A stretch of 64,000 nucleotides of DNA, from contig JADKJU010000003.1 of the NCBI GenBank assembly GCA_016720855.1, positions 62,001-126,000 on the forward strand, read 5' to 3'. Below the pieces are notes generated by a model. That model was given only the letters and a program-made list of their open reading frames with translations, did not search any database and had not been told where the DNA came from. The translations under genes were made by a program, and so were the position numbers. The DNA comes from Betaproteobacteria bacterium. GTDB taxonomy: Bacteria > Pseudomonadota > Gammaproteobacteria > Burkholderiales > Usitatibacteraceae. Shown one piece after another: positions 42,846-51,343 of the stretch (the first letter of the stretch is position 1; the number at the start of each line of letters is the position of its first letter).

Positions 42846-45440
42846 CAGGAAGTCCTCGAGTTCGGCGGCGCAGGCCTGAGCGCGCTCGAGCGGCACCGCG
42901 TGACCCGCCTGGGCAACGATGCGCAGCACAGAGCCCGGAATGCGGCCGGTCATTGTGCGTGCAATGCCGGTGAATTTCGTGTCGAGCTCTCCCGCCACCA
43001 CGAGCACCGGCAGGGTCAGGCGCTCGAGCTCTTCATGGACAGGGGGTTGGAAACCCGTGCCGAAGGCGCGCAGTGCGCCGGCGAGCCGGGCGGGATCCTG
43101 CCCGAGGCGCTGCTTGCGCATCGCCTCGCGAAGCGCCGGGGGAGCCGCGGATTGCGAAGCGAAAAGCGGATTGGCTTCCCATTGCCGGCTGAAGGCATCG
43201 ATGCCGTCACGCTCGATGGACGCGGCGAGTTCCAGGTCGGCTGCGGCCCGCGCGGCCCGCTCGCCTGCGTCTGCGATTCCCGGCGTGGCGCCGATGAGCG
43301 CGAGTGCAGCGACGCGATCCGGATGGCGCAGCGCGAGGCCCAACGCCAGGCGCCCGCCCATCGAGTAGCCGGCAAGCGCGAAGCGGCCCACGCCGAGTTC
43401 GTCCATCAGCAGGGCCAGCGCATCGGCAGCCCGATCGAGTCGCCACGATTCAGGCGGCAGCGGCGCATCCGTTCCGCCGTGCCCCGGCAGGTCCGGGAAG
43501 ATGCAATGGCGGCGCGGCAGCGCGTTGGCTACCGGCAGCCAGAATTCGCCCGTGCCCGTGAACCCGTGCAACAGGACGAGCGGCAAGCCTTTCGGCAGCC
43601 CGCGGCGCCGGACCTGCCACGAAAGGCCCCCCGCCTCCACGCGATCGGCGTGCACACCGGCAAGGCGCGTGAGCGCCACCTGCTCGCGCACCGTTTCTTC
43701 CCGGCCGGTGCGCCATTCGATGACTCGAACCCCGGCACCTGACAGGGTTTCGGCGGTGAGCGAGGCGACCTCTTCAAGGCTGCCGGCCACGCGATGCTCG
43801 ATGCCGCAAGCGCCCGAAAGCGACGCGAGGTCGCAGCCGTGCGGCGTGCCGAAGAGCGGCTCGAAGGCCTCGGTGTGCTGCGCCACCGGCAGGTGCGAGA
43901 AGATGCCGCCGCCTCCGTTCTCGAGGAGAAGCACGACAAGCGGCGAGCGCAGGTCTCGCGCCGCACGCAGCCCCCCCGCATCGTGCAGGAACGCGAGGTC
44001 GCCGGTGACCAGCAGCGTGGGCGCACCGCTTCCGCGGGCTACGCCGATCGCCGTCGAGACGATGCCGTCGATGCCGTTGGCGCCGCGATTCGCGAAGACC
44101 TCGACGCCTTTCGCCAAGGCGGTCACGTACATCTCGGCCCAGCGGATGGGCATGCTGCTCGAAAGGAACAGCGCCGCGCCGGCAGGAAGCGCGCTGCAGG
44201 CGGCTGCGACTGCCGCGGCCTCGCCAGGGGCCTGCGCGAGCAACGCGCGTGCGCCGGTTTCAGCCGATTGCAGCGCGGCGATCCAGTCCTCGTCGCGCGA
44301 GCCGCGCCTGGCATGGCTCGCGAGCGCCTCGCACAGCGCGCCGGCGTCGGCTACGATCATCTCGCCCACAATCGCGTCCGGATCGCGGCGCCGTTCGTCC
44401 GGCTGGATCGCGACGAGCGGCGGGCGATGCCGCGACAGCCAGGCCGCCAGGGTCTTCGACGTCGGTATCCCGCCCAGGCGCAGGACGAAATCGGGCGCCA
44501 GCGCCGCCATGGCCTCGTCGCGCAGGAACAGGTCGGCGTGCGAGCAGGCGACCACGCCTTCGGGCAACGCCGCGCTTCGAAGTCCCGAAGCAATATCGGC
44601 GAAAACCGGAAGCCCGGCGGCGCGGGCCAGTGCAAGCATGGTCGCCGCCTCTTCCGGTGCGGCAGCGCCCGGGCCCGCGATGAGCAGCGGACGCCGCGAT
44701 TTCTCGAGGCGCGCGGCAAGCCCCGCCAGCACCGGAAGAGCAGGCAGTGCTCGCGGGGAAGGGGGCGCAGTCATGCAGGCGCGCAGCGCCGGAACGAGCG
44801 CCACCCAGTCGGCCTCGCACGCGGCCATGCCTTCCGGCGGAGGAACCAACGGCTCGCGAAACGGCATGTTGAGGTGTGCCGGTCCCACGGCGCCGGCCGT
44901 CGTCGCAACGCACGCATCGCGCCCGGCTTGCGCGGCCATGGCCGGAGTCGATCCCGCATCATCGGGACACGGCAGGTCGCGGAAGTGGCGAACGTGGGAT
45001 CCGTACAGGCCGACCTGGTCGATGGTCTGTGGCGCGCCCGTTGCGCGAAGCTCGGGCGGACGGTCCGCGGTCAGCACGACGAGCGGCACGCCGGAAAGAA
45101 ACGCCTCGACTACCGCCGGCAGGTAATTGGCGGCCGCGGTGCCGGAGGTGCACACCAGGGCCACGGGCGCTCGCGTCGCCTTGGCAATGCCGAGCGCGAG
45201 GAACGCGGCGCTTCGCTCGTCGATCTGCACGCTGACCGCCAGGCGCGGATCGAGGCGCGCGGCGAAGGCCAGCGGCGAGGAACGCGAACCCGGGCTCAGG
45301 CACACGTGACGCACGCCGCCCGCGACCAGCCCCTCGAGAAGGGCGCGTGCCCAGAGGAGGTTCGCCCGCGCGGTGAGCGCAGGGCCGGCCGTCGCGTTGC
45401 CTTCCTGTGGCGCGGCGGCCCCTGCGCCGACCGGGGTCAA
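42816..45440 (-). CDS. menD-menH: MenD-MenH fusion: SEPHCHC synthase and SHCHC synthase
   Basis: One 874-residue frame. Residues ~20-590 are MenD, the ThDP-dependent synthase: HVCLSPGSRSSPLAFAA, the ThDP glutamate region VCTSGTAAANYLPAVVEA, FANRGANGIDGIVSTAIG and LLVTGDLAFLHDAGGL. Residues ~603-874 are MenH, an alpha/beta-hydrolase: LHGFTGTGEFW (about 626), nucleophile in GYSMGGRL (about 692), Asp in AGELDTKF and His in QAGHAVPLE. The best start is TTG at 45440 in a TTGA overlap with the menF stop; the long upstream open frame is antisense-like shadow of menF. The last ~9 residues come from a repeat. Confidence 0.92.
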   Translation of the reverse strand: MTPVGAGAAAPQEGNATAGPALTARANLLWARALLEGLVAGGVRHVCLSPGSRSSPLAFAARLDPRLAVSVQIDERSAAFLALGIAKATRAPVALVCTSGTAAANYLPAVVEAFLSGVPLVVLTADRPPELRATGAPQTIDQVGLYGSHVRHFRDLPCPDDAGSTPAMAAQAGRDACVATTAGAVGPAHLNMPFREPLVPPPEGMAACEADWVALVPALRACMTAPPSPRALPALPVLAGLAARLEKSRRPLLIAGPGAAAPEEAATMLALARAAGLPVFADIASGLRSAALPEGVVACSHADLFLRDEAMAALAPDFVLRLGGIPTSKTLAAWLSRHRPPLVAIQPDERRRDPDAIVGEMIVADAGALCEALASHARRGSRDEDWIAALQSAETGARALLAQAPGEAAAVAAACSALPAGAALFLSSSMPIRWAEMYVTALAKGVEVFANRGANGIDGIVSTAIGVARGSGAPTLLVTGDLAFLHDAGGLRAARDLRSPLVVLLLENGGGGIFSHLPVAQHTEAFEPLFGTPHGCDLASLSGACGIEHRVAGSLEEVASLTAETLSGAGVRVIEWRTGREETVREQVALTRLAGVHADRVEAGGLSWQVRRRGLPKGLPLVLLHGFTGTGEFWLPVANALPRRHCIFPDLPGHGGTDAPLPPESWRLDRAADALALLMDELGVGRFALAGYSMGGRLALGLALRHPDRVAALALIGATPGIADAGERAARAAADLELAASIERDGIDAFSRQWEANPLFASQSAAPPALREAMRKQRLGQDPARLAGALRAFGTGFQPPVHEELERLTLPVLVVAGELDTKFTGIARTMTGRIPGSVLRIVAQAGHAVPLERAQACAAELEDFLKMGTDPISG

Positions 45441-46792
45441 GCCCGCTCCGTGAACAACTGGGTGAATGAAGCAGCCTTGCGCGCCGTCTCGTCCCACTCG
45501 GCATGCGGGTCGGAGCCGCGTACGATCCCGGCGCCGCCGAAAGCGGTCATGCGGTTGCCCCGAACGATGCCGGAACGGATGGCGACCGCGAAGTCCGCCG
45601 CATCGTGCCCGACCCAGCCGACGAGCCCGGCGTACCAGCCGCGCGAGCGCTGCTCCAGCGCGTGGATCAGATCCATCGCGCGAAGCCGCGGCGAGCCGCC
45701 CACGGCCGGCGTGGGATGCAAGGCCCCGATCAACTCGCTCAGCCCGACGCCCTGGCGCAGGTGCGCACGCAGCGGGCTCCAGAGGTGGAGCACCTCGGCG
45801 AGCGACAGGATGCGCGGTGCGGACGGCGATTCCACCTCGCGCACGTGCGGTGCGATCGCCGCGAGGATCTCCTCGAGAACGATGCGGTGCTCGCGGCCAT
45901 CCTTCTCGCTCGCCAGGAGCGCGGCCGCGTTGCGAGCCTCGGCCTCGGAGGATTCCCCGCGCGCAATCGTTCCCGCGAGGCAATCGCACGCGATGGCCGA
46001 CCCACGCTGGGAAACGAGCCGCTCCGGGCTTGCGCCCATGAAGGCCGACGCCGCGTCGAAGCGAAGGCAGAAGCGCAGCCCGTGCGGATCGCGCTCGTGG
46101 ATGAGGCGAAGCAGTTCCCAGGGATCGATGGGGCGATCGGCGTCGAGAGCGATGTCGCGCGACAGCACGACCTTGCGCACCGACTCCGTCTCGATGGCGC
46201 GAAGCACAGTCTGCACGGCGCCGGTCCAACGCTCGCGGGATTGCGGCAACACCGTTTCCGTCACGCGTATGGGAACCGCCGCTCCGCAATCCTCGCGCGC
46301 GGCCTCCTGGATGCGCTCGATGAGGCGGCGTGCCTCGGGCTCGGGCGTGCCGAGCACCATCACGTCCGTCCGGCCTCGCGCCTGCCGCAACAGCACGCGC
46401 GGCAGCACCAATCGGGCGGCGTCTGCACCGGGCCAATCCGGGTTGGCCCCCTGGCGCGGATCGAAGGCCAGGCCGCCGACGTAACGAACCATGCCCGGCT
46501 CCGGCGAAAGGCTCGCCAGGACCTTCAAGCGATCACGGGCACGGGCCAGGACCTCGAGAGCCGCGGCGAATCCGGCACCCGCAGGCGCGACAATCGAATC
46601 GATCTCTCCCAGCGCGAGCCAGCGCTCCCCGGTCGCGGAGGAATCCGACCAGCCGATCTGCGGCAGGAAAGGGGCCTGCATACCCAGCCGCGTCGGCAGG
46701 GCGTAGAGGTTGTCGCAGGCGATGGACGCGCGGGCGCCGACGGCCGCGAGGCCCGACTCGAGCGCCGGCGCCGTCGTCAACACGTCATCCAC
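45437..46792 (-). CDS. menF: Isochorismate synthase
   Basis: Chorismate-utilising enzyme, 451 residues, first step of the menaquinone branch. The conserved C-terminal half has ESVRKVVLSRDIALD, the substrate-site segments FMGASPERLVSQRG, CDCLAGTIARGESSEAE, ALHPTPAVGGSPRLRAMDLI and the ending FAVAIRSGIVRGNRMTAFGGAGIVRGSDPHAEWDETARK. A GTG at 46792 starts the frame. It is the first gene of the men operon and could in principle be an entC-type enzyme, but the neighbours fix it as MenF. Confidence 0.93.
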   Translation of the reverse strand: MDDVLTTAPALESGLAAVGARASIACDNLYALPTRLGMQAPFLPQIGWSDSSATGERWLALGEIDSIVAPAGAGFAAALEVLARARDRLKVLASLSPEPGMVRYVGGLAFDPRQGANPDWPGADAARLVLPRVLLRQARGRTDVMVLGTPEPEARRLIERIQEAAREDCGAAVPIRVTETVLPQSRERWTGAVQTVLRAIETESVRKVVLSRDIALDADRPIDPWELLRLIHERDPHGLRFCLRFDAASAFMGASPERLVSQRGSAIACDCLAGTIARGESSEAEARNAAALLASEKDGREHRIVLEEILAAIAPHVREVESPSAPRILSLAEVLHLWSPLRAHLRQGVGLSELIGALHPTPAVGGSPRLRAMDLIHALEQRSRGWYAGLVGWVGHDAADFAVAIRSGIVRGNRMTAFGGAGIVRGSDPHAEWDETARKAASFTQLFTERA

Positions 46793-46862
46793 GAAACTTC
46801 TCCGGTCTCATCTGTCCGATCGAACGCCACGGGAACCGGTCGATTGAATTGCTGGGACCCGA

Positions 46863-46868
46863 ATTATA
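46863..46868 (-). promoter_or_regulatory. -10 element upstream of the menaquinone operon
   Basis: A perfect TATAAT on the minus strand lies 70 bases before the menF GTG, predicting a leader of about 63 bases. The -35 region (near ACGTGC) is weak. The 259-bp gap from 46793 to 47051 otherwise holds only an AT-richer stretch near 46920-46975 that could carry the promoter of the DUF2917 gene. Confidence 0.45.
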
Positions 46869-47051
46869 CAAACGGCGCCCGTCCCGCACGTGTGCAGAAT
46901 CAACCGGGAACCGGGGGCGTTACGCATTAGCTATTCTATCTCATCAGGCTCGAAAAACTCGTTTGTTCCGGGCTTCGCTGCGGCGCAGCATGAACGAATC
47001 GAAGCGCGGTCCTGGCTGTCGGGGCTCGCGCGCCCAACCCAGAGAGACGCC

Positions 47052-47288
47052 ATGCACCTGAACATCACCTCCTCCAAAGTCGCCCTCGAATCCGGCCAGG
47101 TCCTTACCCTCGACGATGCCGCGGGCGTTCACATCCGCCCGCGCGGCGCCAAGGTATGGGTCACCGAGGAAGGCGATTGCAGCGACTTCGTCGTGAACCC
47201 CGGCGAGGACTTCGTCGTCTCCCACGGCGGCCGCACGGTGGTGCAGGCCATCGACACGACCTGGGTGGACTTTCAGGAAGCCGCCTGA
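47052..47288 (+). CDS. DUF2917 family small protein
   Basis: A 78-residue cupin-like beta protein of the DUF2917 type, found mainly in betaproteobacteria. Its function is unknown. The pattern LESGQVLTLDDAAGVHIRPRGAKVWVTEEGDCSDFVVNPGEDFVV is characteristic. The ATG at 47052 is preferred to the long upstream open frame because it sits behind an AGAGAGA ribosome-like site. A 22-bp inverted repeat follows the stop. Confidence 0.8.
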   Translation: MHLNITSSKVALESGQVLTLDDAAGVHIRPRGAKVWVTEEGDCSDFVVNPGEDFVVSHGGRTVVQAIDTTWVDFQEAA

Positions 47289-47300
47289 CCCTGTAGAACG

Positions 47301-47355
47301 AAAAGGGGTCGGATGACTTTGCGCATTTTCTGTGCAAAGTCATCCGACCCCTTTT
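47301..47355. repeat. 22-bp inverted repeat between convergent DUF2917 and queA genes
   Basis: The left arm 47301-47322 (AAAAGGGGTCGGATGACTTT then GC) is perfectly inverted at 47334-47355, with an 11-base loop. The AAAAGGGG/CCCCTTTT ends match the other hairpins, with an extended variable middle. The right arm touches the queA stop, so it could end both converging transcripts. Confidence 0.92.
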
Positions 47356-48386
47356 CAATCGTCTCGGTTGCGGTCGAGCAGCATCGCGTCCCCGTAGGAA
47401 AAGAAGCGGTAGCGCTGCGCGATGGCGTGCGCGTAGGCGCGGCGAACGCGGTCGGTGCCCGAGAACGCCGAGACGAGCATGAGCAGCGTCGATCTCGGCA
47501 GGTGAAAGTTGGTGACCAGGCGGTCCACGACCCTGAACCGGAAGCCGGGCACGATGAAGAGTCTAGTCTCGGCGGCCTGCGCATGAAGAGTGCCCGCCGC
47601 GGCGCCGGATTCCAGCGCGCGAAGCGTCGTCGTGCCCACCGCCACGACGCGCCCTCCCCTCGCCTTCGCGGCGGCTATCGCGCCCACGGTGGCTTCGGGA
47701 ATGCTGTACCACTCTCCGTGCATCACATGCGACGCGATGTCGTCGCCCCTCACCGGCTGGAAGGTGCCTGCGCCCACGTGCAGCGTGACGCGCGCCGAGT
47801 CGAGCCCTTTTGCCTTGAGCGCCCCGAGGACCGCCTCGTCGAAATGCAGTCCGGCCGTCGGCGCCGCCACCGCGCCGGGCACCGTGGCGTACACCGTCTG
47901 GTAGCGCGACTCGTCATCGGCCTGCGGCGCGTGCGTGATGTAGGGTGGCAACGGCACCTCGCCGTGAGTTGCCAGGACGTCGAGCACCGGCCAACCCGCC
48001 TCGAAGCGCAACTCGAAGAGCTCGCCCCGGCGCCCGATCACCTCGGCCGTCACGCCCGGGGCGAAGACAAGCCTGCGCCCGGGCTTTGGCGTCTTGCTCG
48101 CCCGGACATGCACGAGCGCGGTGTCCTCGCCCAGCACGCGCTCGACGAGCGCCTCCACCTCGCCGCCCGTGTCCTTGCGGCCGCGCAGCCGCGCCTTGAT
48201 CACGCGCGTGTCGTTGAAGACGAGAAGATCGCGCGCGTCGAGCAGCGAGGGCAGGTCGCGGAAGGCAAGATCGCGCAATTCGCCCGCGGGTTCCACGCGC
48301 AGCAGGCGGCTGGACGCACGCTCTGGCGCCGGGTGCTGCGCGATCAGTTCCGGGGGCAGTTCGTAATCGAAGTCGGATAGCTTCAC
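47355..48386 (-). CDS. queA: S-adenosylmethionine:tRNA ribosyltransferase-isomerase
   Basis: Queuosine-pathway enzyme that converts 7-aminomethyl-7-deazaguanine in tRNA to epoxyqueuosine, 343 residues. It shows MKLSDFDYELPPELIAQHPAPERASSRLL at the start, TAGLHFDEAVL (about residue 176), HVGAGTFQPVR and TNFHLPRSTLLMLVSAFSG (about 298). The start is GTG at 48386; the frame remains open through the tRNA gene upstream but that part is spurious. The GTG is placed exactly at the predicted transcription start of a TATAAT box. Confidence 0.95.
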   Translation of the reverse strand: MKLSDFDYELPPELIAQHPAPERASSRLLRVEPAGELRDLAFRDLPSLLDARDLLVFNDTRVIKARLRGRKDTGGEVEALVERVLGEDTALVHVRASKTPKPGRRLVFAPGVTAEVIGRRGELFELRFEAGWPVLDVLATHGEVPLPPYITHAPQADDESRYQTVYATVPGAVAAPTAGLHFDEAVLGALKAKGLDSARVTLHVGAGTFQPVRGDDIASHVMHGEWYSIPEATVGAIAAAKARGGRVVAVGTTTLRALESGAAAGTLHAQAAETRLFIVPGFRFRVVDRLVTNFHLPRSTLLMLVSAFSGTDRVRRAYAHAIAQRYRFFSYGDAMLLDRNRDD

Positions 48387-48392
48387 CCGTCG

Positions 48393-48398
48393 ATTATA
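48393..48398 (-). promoter_or_regulatory. -10 element of queA with start codon at the predicted +1
   Basis: TATAAT on the minus strand, then six bases, then the queA GTG. This is the same geometry as at purL and leaves no room for a ribosome-binding site. The upstream region is a run of G residues and offers no -35 consensus. Confidence 0.5.
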
Positions 48399-48456
48399 AT
48401 TTGACACCGAGCCCCCCCCTTCCTCCGGGAAAGGGGACGGGAGCAAGGGCATCAGG

Positions 48457-48543
48457 GCCGGGATGGCGGAATCGGTAGACGCAGCGGACTCAAAATCCGC
48501 CGGTGGAAACACTGTGGGGGTTCGAGTCCCCCTCCCGGCACCA
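48457..48543 (+). tRNA. tRNA-Leu (anticodon CAA)
   Basis: An 87-base cloverleaf. The acceptor stem GCCGGGA/TCCCGGC closes 48457-48463 with 48533-48539. The anticodon stem GCGGA/TCCGC encloses loop CTCAAAA with anticodon CAA at 48491-48493. A long variable arm follows, as expected for a class II tRNA. The T-loop TTCGAGT is present and the CCA end is encoded (48541-48543). It reads UUG leucine codons. Confidence 0.97.
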
Positions 48544-48584
48544 GGCAGCGGCGCGGCTTTCCGCGGCGCCTGCCGGTCGTGCAC

Positions 48585-49667
48585 TCATGACGTGCCCCTG
48601 CGCGGGCTGGAGGTGAGCCTGCGTGCCGCCGCGATGAACGGCCTTTCGATGCCGTGATAGGTGACCGTGGCGATCACGACCGTCACTCCCAGCGCAAGCG
48701 CAACCATGACGGGCAGCGGCGCCAGCGCGCTCGAGAGGCCGCCGGAGTCGAGAAGCGCGACGAGCAGGCCGACGGCAAACGTGTGGAACAGGTAGATGGA
48801 ATAGCTGATGACGCCAAGCCGGGCGATGATTTCCATCGATCGATGCCTGGACGAACACACGATCCAGAATAGCCCCAGGGCCGTCGGATAGGACACCCCC
48901 CAGCGCAGGTCGCTGGGGCTGCTCGAGTGGAAGTACCTCGCAAGTGCGTAGAGGGACGGCGCGAGCACCAGCGCGGTGGCGATCCAGGGCAACCATTGCT
49001 GCAGGGCGACATCCTGCGTGGCGCGAGGCGGGCTGAAGCGGGTGGCATGAAACAGCGCCCCCCAGAGCATGAAGGCGAGGTTCAGCGGCAGGGACTGCCA
49101 CTCCAGGCGCCTGGCGGCGGGAATCACGTCGAACATGAGGCCCGCGAAGACGAGGATCAGGAACGCGATGATCGACAACAACGCGGCAGGCCGGAACAGG
49201 TATCCGGCACTCCATAGCAGCGCGGCAGCCGCGTAGAAGATCAGCTCCGTTTCGAGCGTCCAGTACACCCCGAGAAGGGGCTCGAAGCCGATCAGGGCGG
49301 GAACCATGGTCAGGTTGGCCAGGAGGGTCGAGACCGACCTGTCCGTCCCGGCAACCCAGGCGGCGACCATGACCGACACCCAGAACAACGGGAAAAGCCG
49401 GAACGCGCGGCGAACGGCAAACCGGGCCAGCGTCATCCCTCGCGTGCCCAGGCTGTGGGCGACGACGAATCCGCTGATGATGAAGAAAAGCACGACCCCG
49501 ATTCGCCCGAAGTCGATCCCCAGGGCGATCCGGCTGAGCAGGACGCTGTGCCCGGCGCTGGCCGCGTAGGGCGCGAAGATCTCGCTCGCGTGAGTGATGA
49601 GCACGAGCACCGCAGCCACGCCGCGTAACTCGTCAATCTGCGCAAATCGCTGAGTGCCCGGCGTCAT
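48585..49667 (-). CDS. Acyltransferase family 3 membrane protein
   Basis: Integral membrane O-acyltransferase, 360 residues with about ten helices, of the OafA/NodX type that acetylates cell-surface or secreted sugars. It has IDELRGVAAVLVLITHA (catalytic-type His near residue 26), GVVLFFIISGFVVAHSL and a C-terminal TYHGIERPFI. The open frame extends upstream, but the ATG at 49667, four bases after the methyltransferase stop, gives the usual N-terminus. The acceptor is unknown. It ends 42 bp past the tRNA-Leu gene, on the opposite strand. Confidence 0.88.
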   Translation of the reverse strand: MTPGTQRFAQIDELRGVAAVLVLITHASEIFAPYAASAGHSVLLSRIALGIDFGRIGVVLFFIISGFVVAHSLGTRGMTLARFAVRRAFRLFPLFWVSVMVAAWVAGTDRSVSTLLANLTMVPALIGFEPLLGVYWTLETELIFYAAAALLWSAGYLFRPAALLSIIAFLILVFAGLMFDVIPAARRLEWQSLPLNLAFMLWGALFHATRFSPPRATQDVALQQWLPWIATALVLAPSLYALARYFHSSSPSDLRWGVSYPTALGLFWIVCSSRHRSMEIIARLGVISYSIYLFHTFAVGLLVALLDSGGLSSALAPLPVMVALALGVTVVIATVTYHGIERPFIAAARRLTSSPRRGTS

Positions 49668-49671
49668 GTTC

Positions 49672-50406
49672 TCAGCGCCTGGTCGCGAAGTACCTGTAGC
49701 TGACGAATGCAGCCCCGGAAAAGTCGTATCGCTCCACCTCCACAACGGACATGCCTTTCTCGCCGAGGAGCCGCAGCACCTCCTCCCGCCTGTTGGTGTG
49801 CATTTCCATCACATGGCCCCTGCCGTACCGGAGCCTTCTCGCCAGATTCAGGACCCGGTTGCCCAGCAGGATGTGGAGCAGGCCGTGGACCGTCCTCGCG
49901 TCCGGGTGTGACGGCGTCTGGAACACGAGCGTTCCCCCGGGGCGCAGGACGCGGCAGAACTCCCGGATCAAGGATTGCTGGGTCGTCCTCGGCGCATGCT
50001 GGAGGGCGATCACGCTGTAGATGAAATCGACCGTTCCATCGTCGATGTCCGCCAGGCTGCGGCCATCGTTGCGCAGGAATCGAATGTTCGGAAATCCGGC
50101 ATTCTCCGACCGTGCCACCGACAGCATCGCTTCGGAAATATCGACGCCCACGACGTGCCGGAACTTCATCGCCAGCGCCCGGCTCAAGCGCCCGACGCCG
50201 CATCCGTAATCCAGCGCAAGACCGGATCCGGGCTGAATGCGAAGGCGGGAAAGCTTCTCCAGCAGGCCGTCGATTTCGTCGATGCCCGTCTGGAAGAATT
50301 CCTCCTTGTCCCAGCGCCCCCCTTTCTTCGCCGGGTCGGTGAGTACGGCCCAATAGGGATCGTTGGCGCCGAGCGCCTCCCATTGCTGTCGGCATCGGTC
50401 GGTCAT
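49672..50406 (-). CDS. Class I SAM-dependent methyltransferase
   Basis: Predicted small-molecule methyltransferase, 244 residues. The SAM-binding motif is ALDYGCGVGRLSRALAMKFRHVVGVDIS (about residue 64), with VDFIYSVIALQHAP (motif II/III) and RVLRPGGTLVFQTPS. The ATG at 50406 gives MTDRCRQQWEALGANDPYWAV, typical of relatives near polysaccharide genes. It and the downstream acyltransferase form a two-gene unit and may decorate a surface glycan. The 212 bp from 50407 to 50618 hold no recognisable feature. Confidence 0.84.
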   Translation of the reverse strand: MTDRCRQQWEALGANDPYWAVLTDPAKKGGRWDKEEFFQTGIDEIDGLLEKLSRLRIQPGSGLALDYGCGVGRLSRALAMKFRHVVGVDISEAMLSVARSENAGFPNIRFLRNDGRSLADIDDGTVDFIYSVIALQHAPRTTQQSLIREFCRVLRPGGTLVFQTPSHPDARTVHGLLHILLGNRVLNLARRLRYGRGHVMEMHTNRREEVLRLLGEKGMSVVEVERYDFSGAAFVSYRYFATRR

Positions 50407-50618
50407 GGAGAGTTCATCTCCCTGCCCGCCCCTGCACCGCAAGCAGGTACCGGATCACTGTCGCTCATCATGACTTCCCGTGAAATCTGGTCGCTTTCAA
50501 TGCACGCGGCTGCATGCCGCCGGTTCATGGTGATGCCGGCGGGACGACAACCGGCTACGGCGGTGAATCGATGAAAACGGGCAGCGACATCAGCACGCTG
50601 CGCCAGGGGCGCCAACGC

Positions 50619-51236
50619 TCAGTTGCCCTCGAAGCCCGGACCGGGGACGAGCCGGCCTTCGGTTGCGCGCCGATAGCACCCGCGCTCGGTCACCACGAAA
50701 TCCGCCGGGATGTCCCACGACTGCGGATGGATCGTCTCCATGCGCGCAAGCTCGAAGGTGACGCCGATCACCCGCGGGCGAACCGCGAGACTCGCGAGCG
50801 TGCGGTCGAAGAAGCCCGCGCCGTAGCCCAGCCGGTAGCCTTGCGCATCCCACCCGTTCATCGGCAGCAGCACCGTATCGGGAACCACCTCGCGCGAATC
50901 GACCGGATAGGGGATCTTCATCGCGCCTTCCGCGAGCAGCACGCCCGGATGCCATTCGCGGAAGGCGAGCGGCGTTCGCGGCGCCACCACCACCGGCAGC
51001 GCCGTGACTGCGCCGCGTTCACGCAGCTTCCTCGCCAGGTAGCGTCCATCGTATTCGGCAAGCACCGGCCAGCAGAGCGCGACTACGCCGCTCGCCAGAT
51101 CCGCAAACGCGGACTCGAGGTGGGCATCGATGCGTGCACGCCACCCCCCGAGCGTCACGGGGTCGATCGCGGTTCGCACCGCGATGAGCCGCTTGCGTTC
51201 GGCCTTTCGCCATGCTCTGAGGTCGTCGGGGCTCAT
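50619..51236 (-). CDS. 5-Formyltetrahydrofolate cyclo-ligase
   Basis: Converts 5-formyl-THF to 5,10-methenyl-THF with ATP, 205 residues. It shows RKAERKRLIAVR at the start, the folate/ATP segment DTVLLPMNGWDAQGYRLGYGAGFFDRTLA (about residue 124), and the later PQSWDIPADFVVTE. The ATG at 51236 is preferred; the frame opens at 51317 but the extra 27 residues are not family-like. It is divergent from the cyclic-nucleotide-binding gene. There is no room upstream for the 6S RNA gene that often accompanies ygfA. Confidence 0.92.
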   Translation of the reverse strand: MSPDDLRAWRKAERKRLIAVRTAIDPVTLGGWRARIDAHLESAFADLASGVVALCWPVLAEYDGRYLARKLRERGAVTALPVVVAPRTPLAFREWHPGVLLAEGAMKIPYPVDSREVVPDTVLLPMNGWDAQGYRLGYGAGFFDRTLASLAVRPRVIGVTFELARMETIHPQSWDIPADFVVTERGCYRRATEGRLVPGPGFEGN

Positions 51237-51343
51237 CGTGGGCGTTTTCGCGAGGCCCCATTGTAGCAGCGCCATTCGGCGCCTTTCCGCTACACTCGGC
51301 GCCGTCAGCGGTTTCACCGCCGCGCCCGCCCGGGAGTGCCGCC

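Noticed and set aside
42816..46436. A 1206-residue MenD-type protein with a long N-terminal extension
   Set aside because: The extra 332 residues are out-of-frame menF sequence; the TTG overlapping the menF stop is the natural start.
47052..47288. Member of the menaquinone operon
   Set aside because: It is on the opposite strand and separated by 259 bp and its own promoter region; DUF2917 has no known link to quinones.
48387..48584. N-terminal extension of queA through the tRNA-Leu gene
   Set aside because: The frame reads the antisense of a clear tRNA; family homology starts at the GTG at 48386.
51237..51343. 6S RNA next to the 5-FCL gene
   Set aside because: Only 107 bp separate the divergent genes, too short for a 6S RNA, and no such structure is seen.
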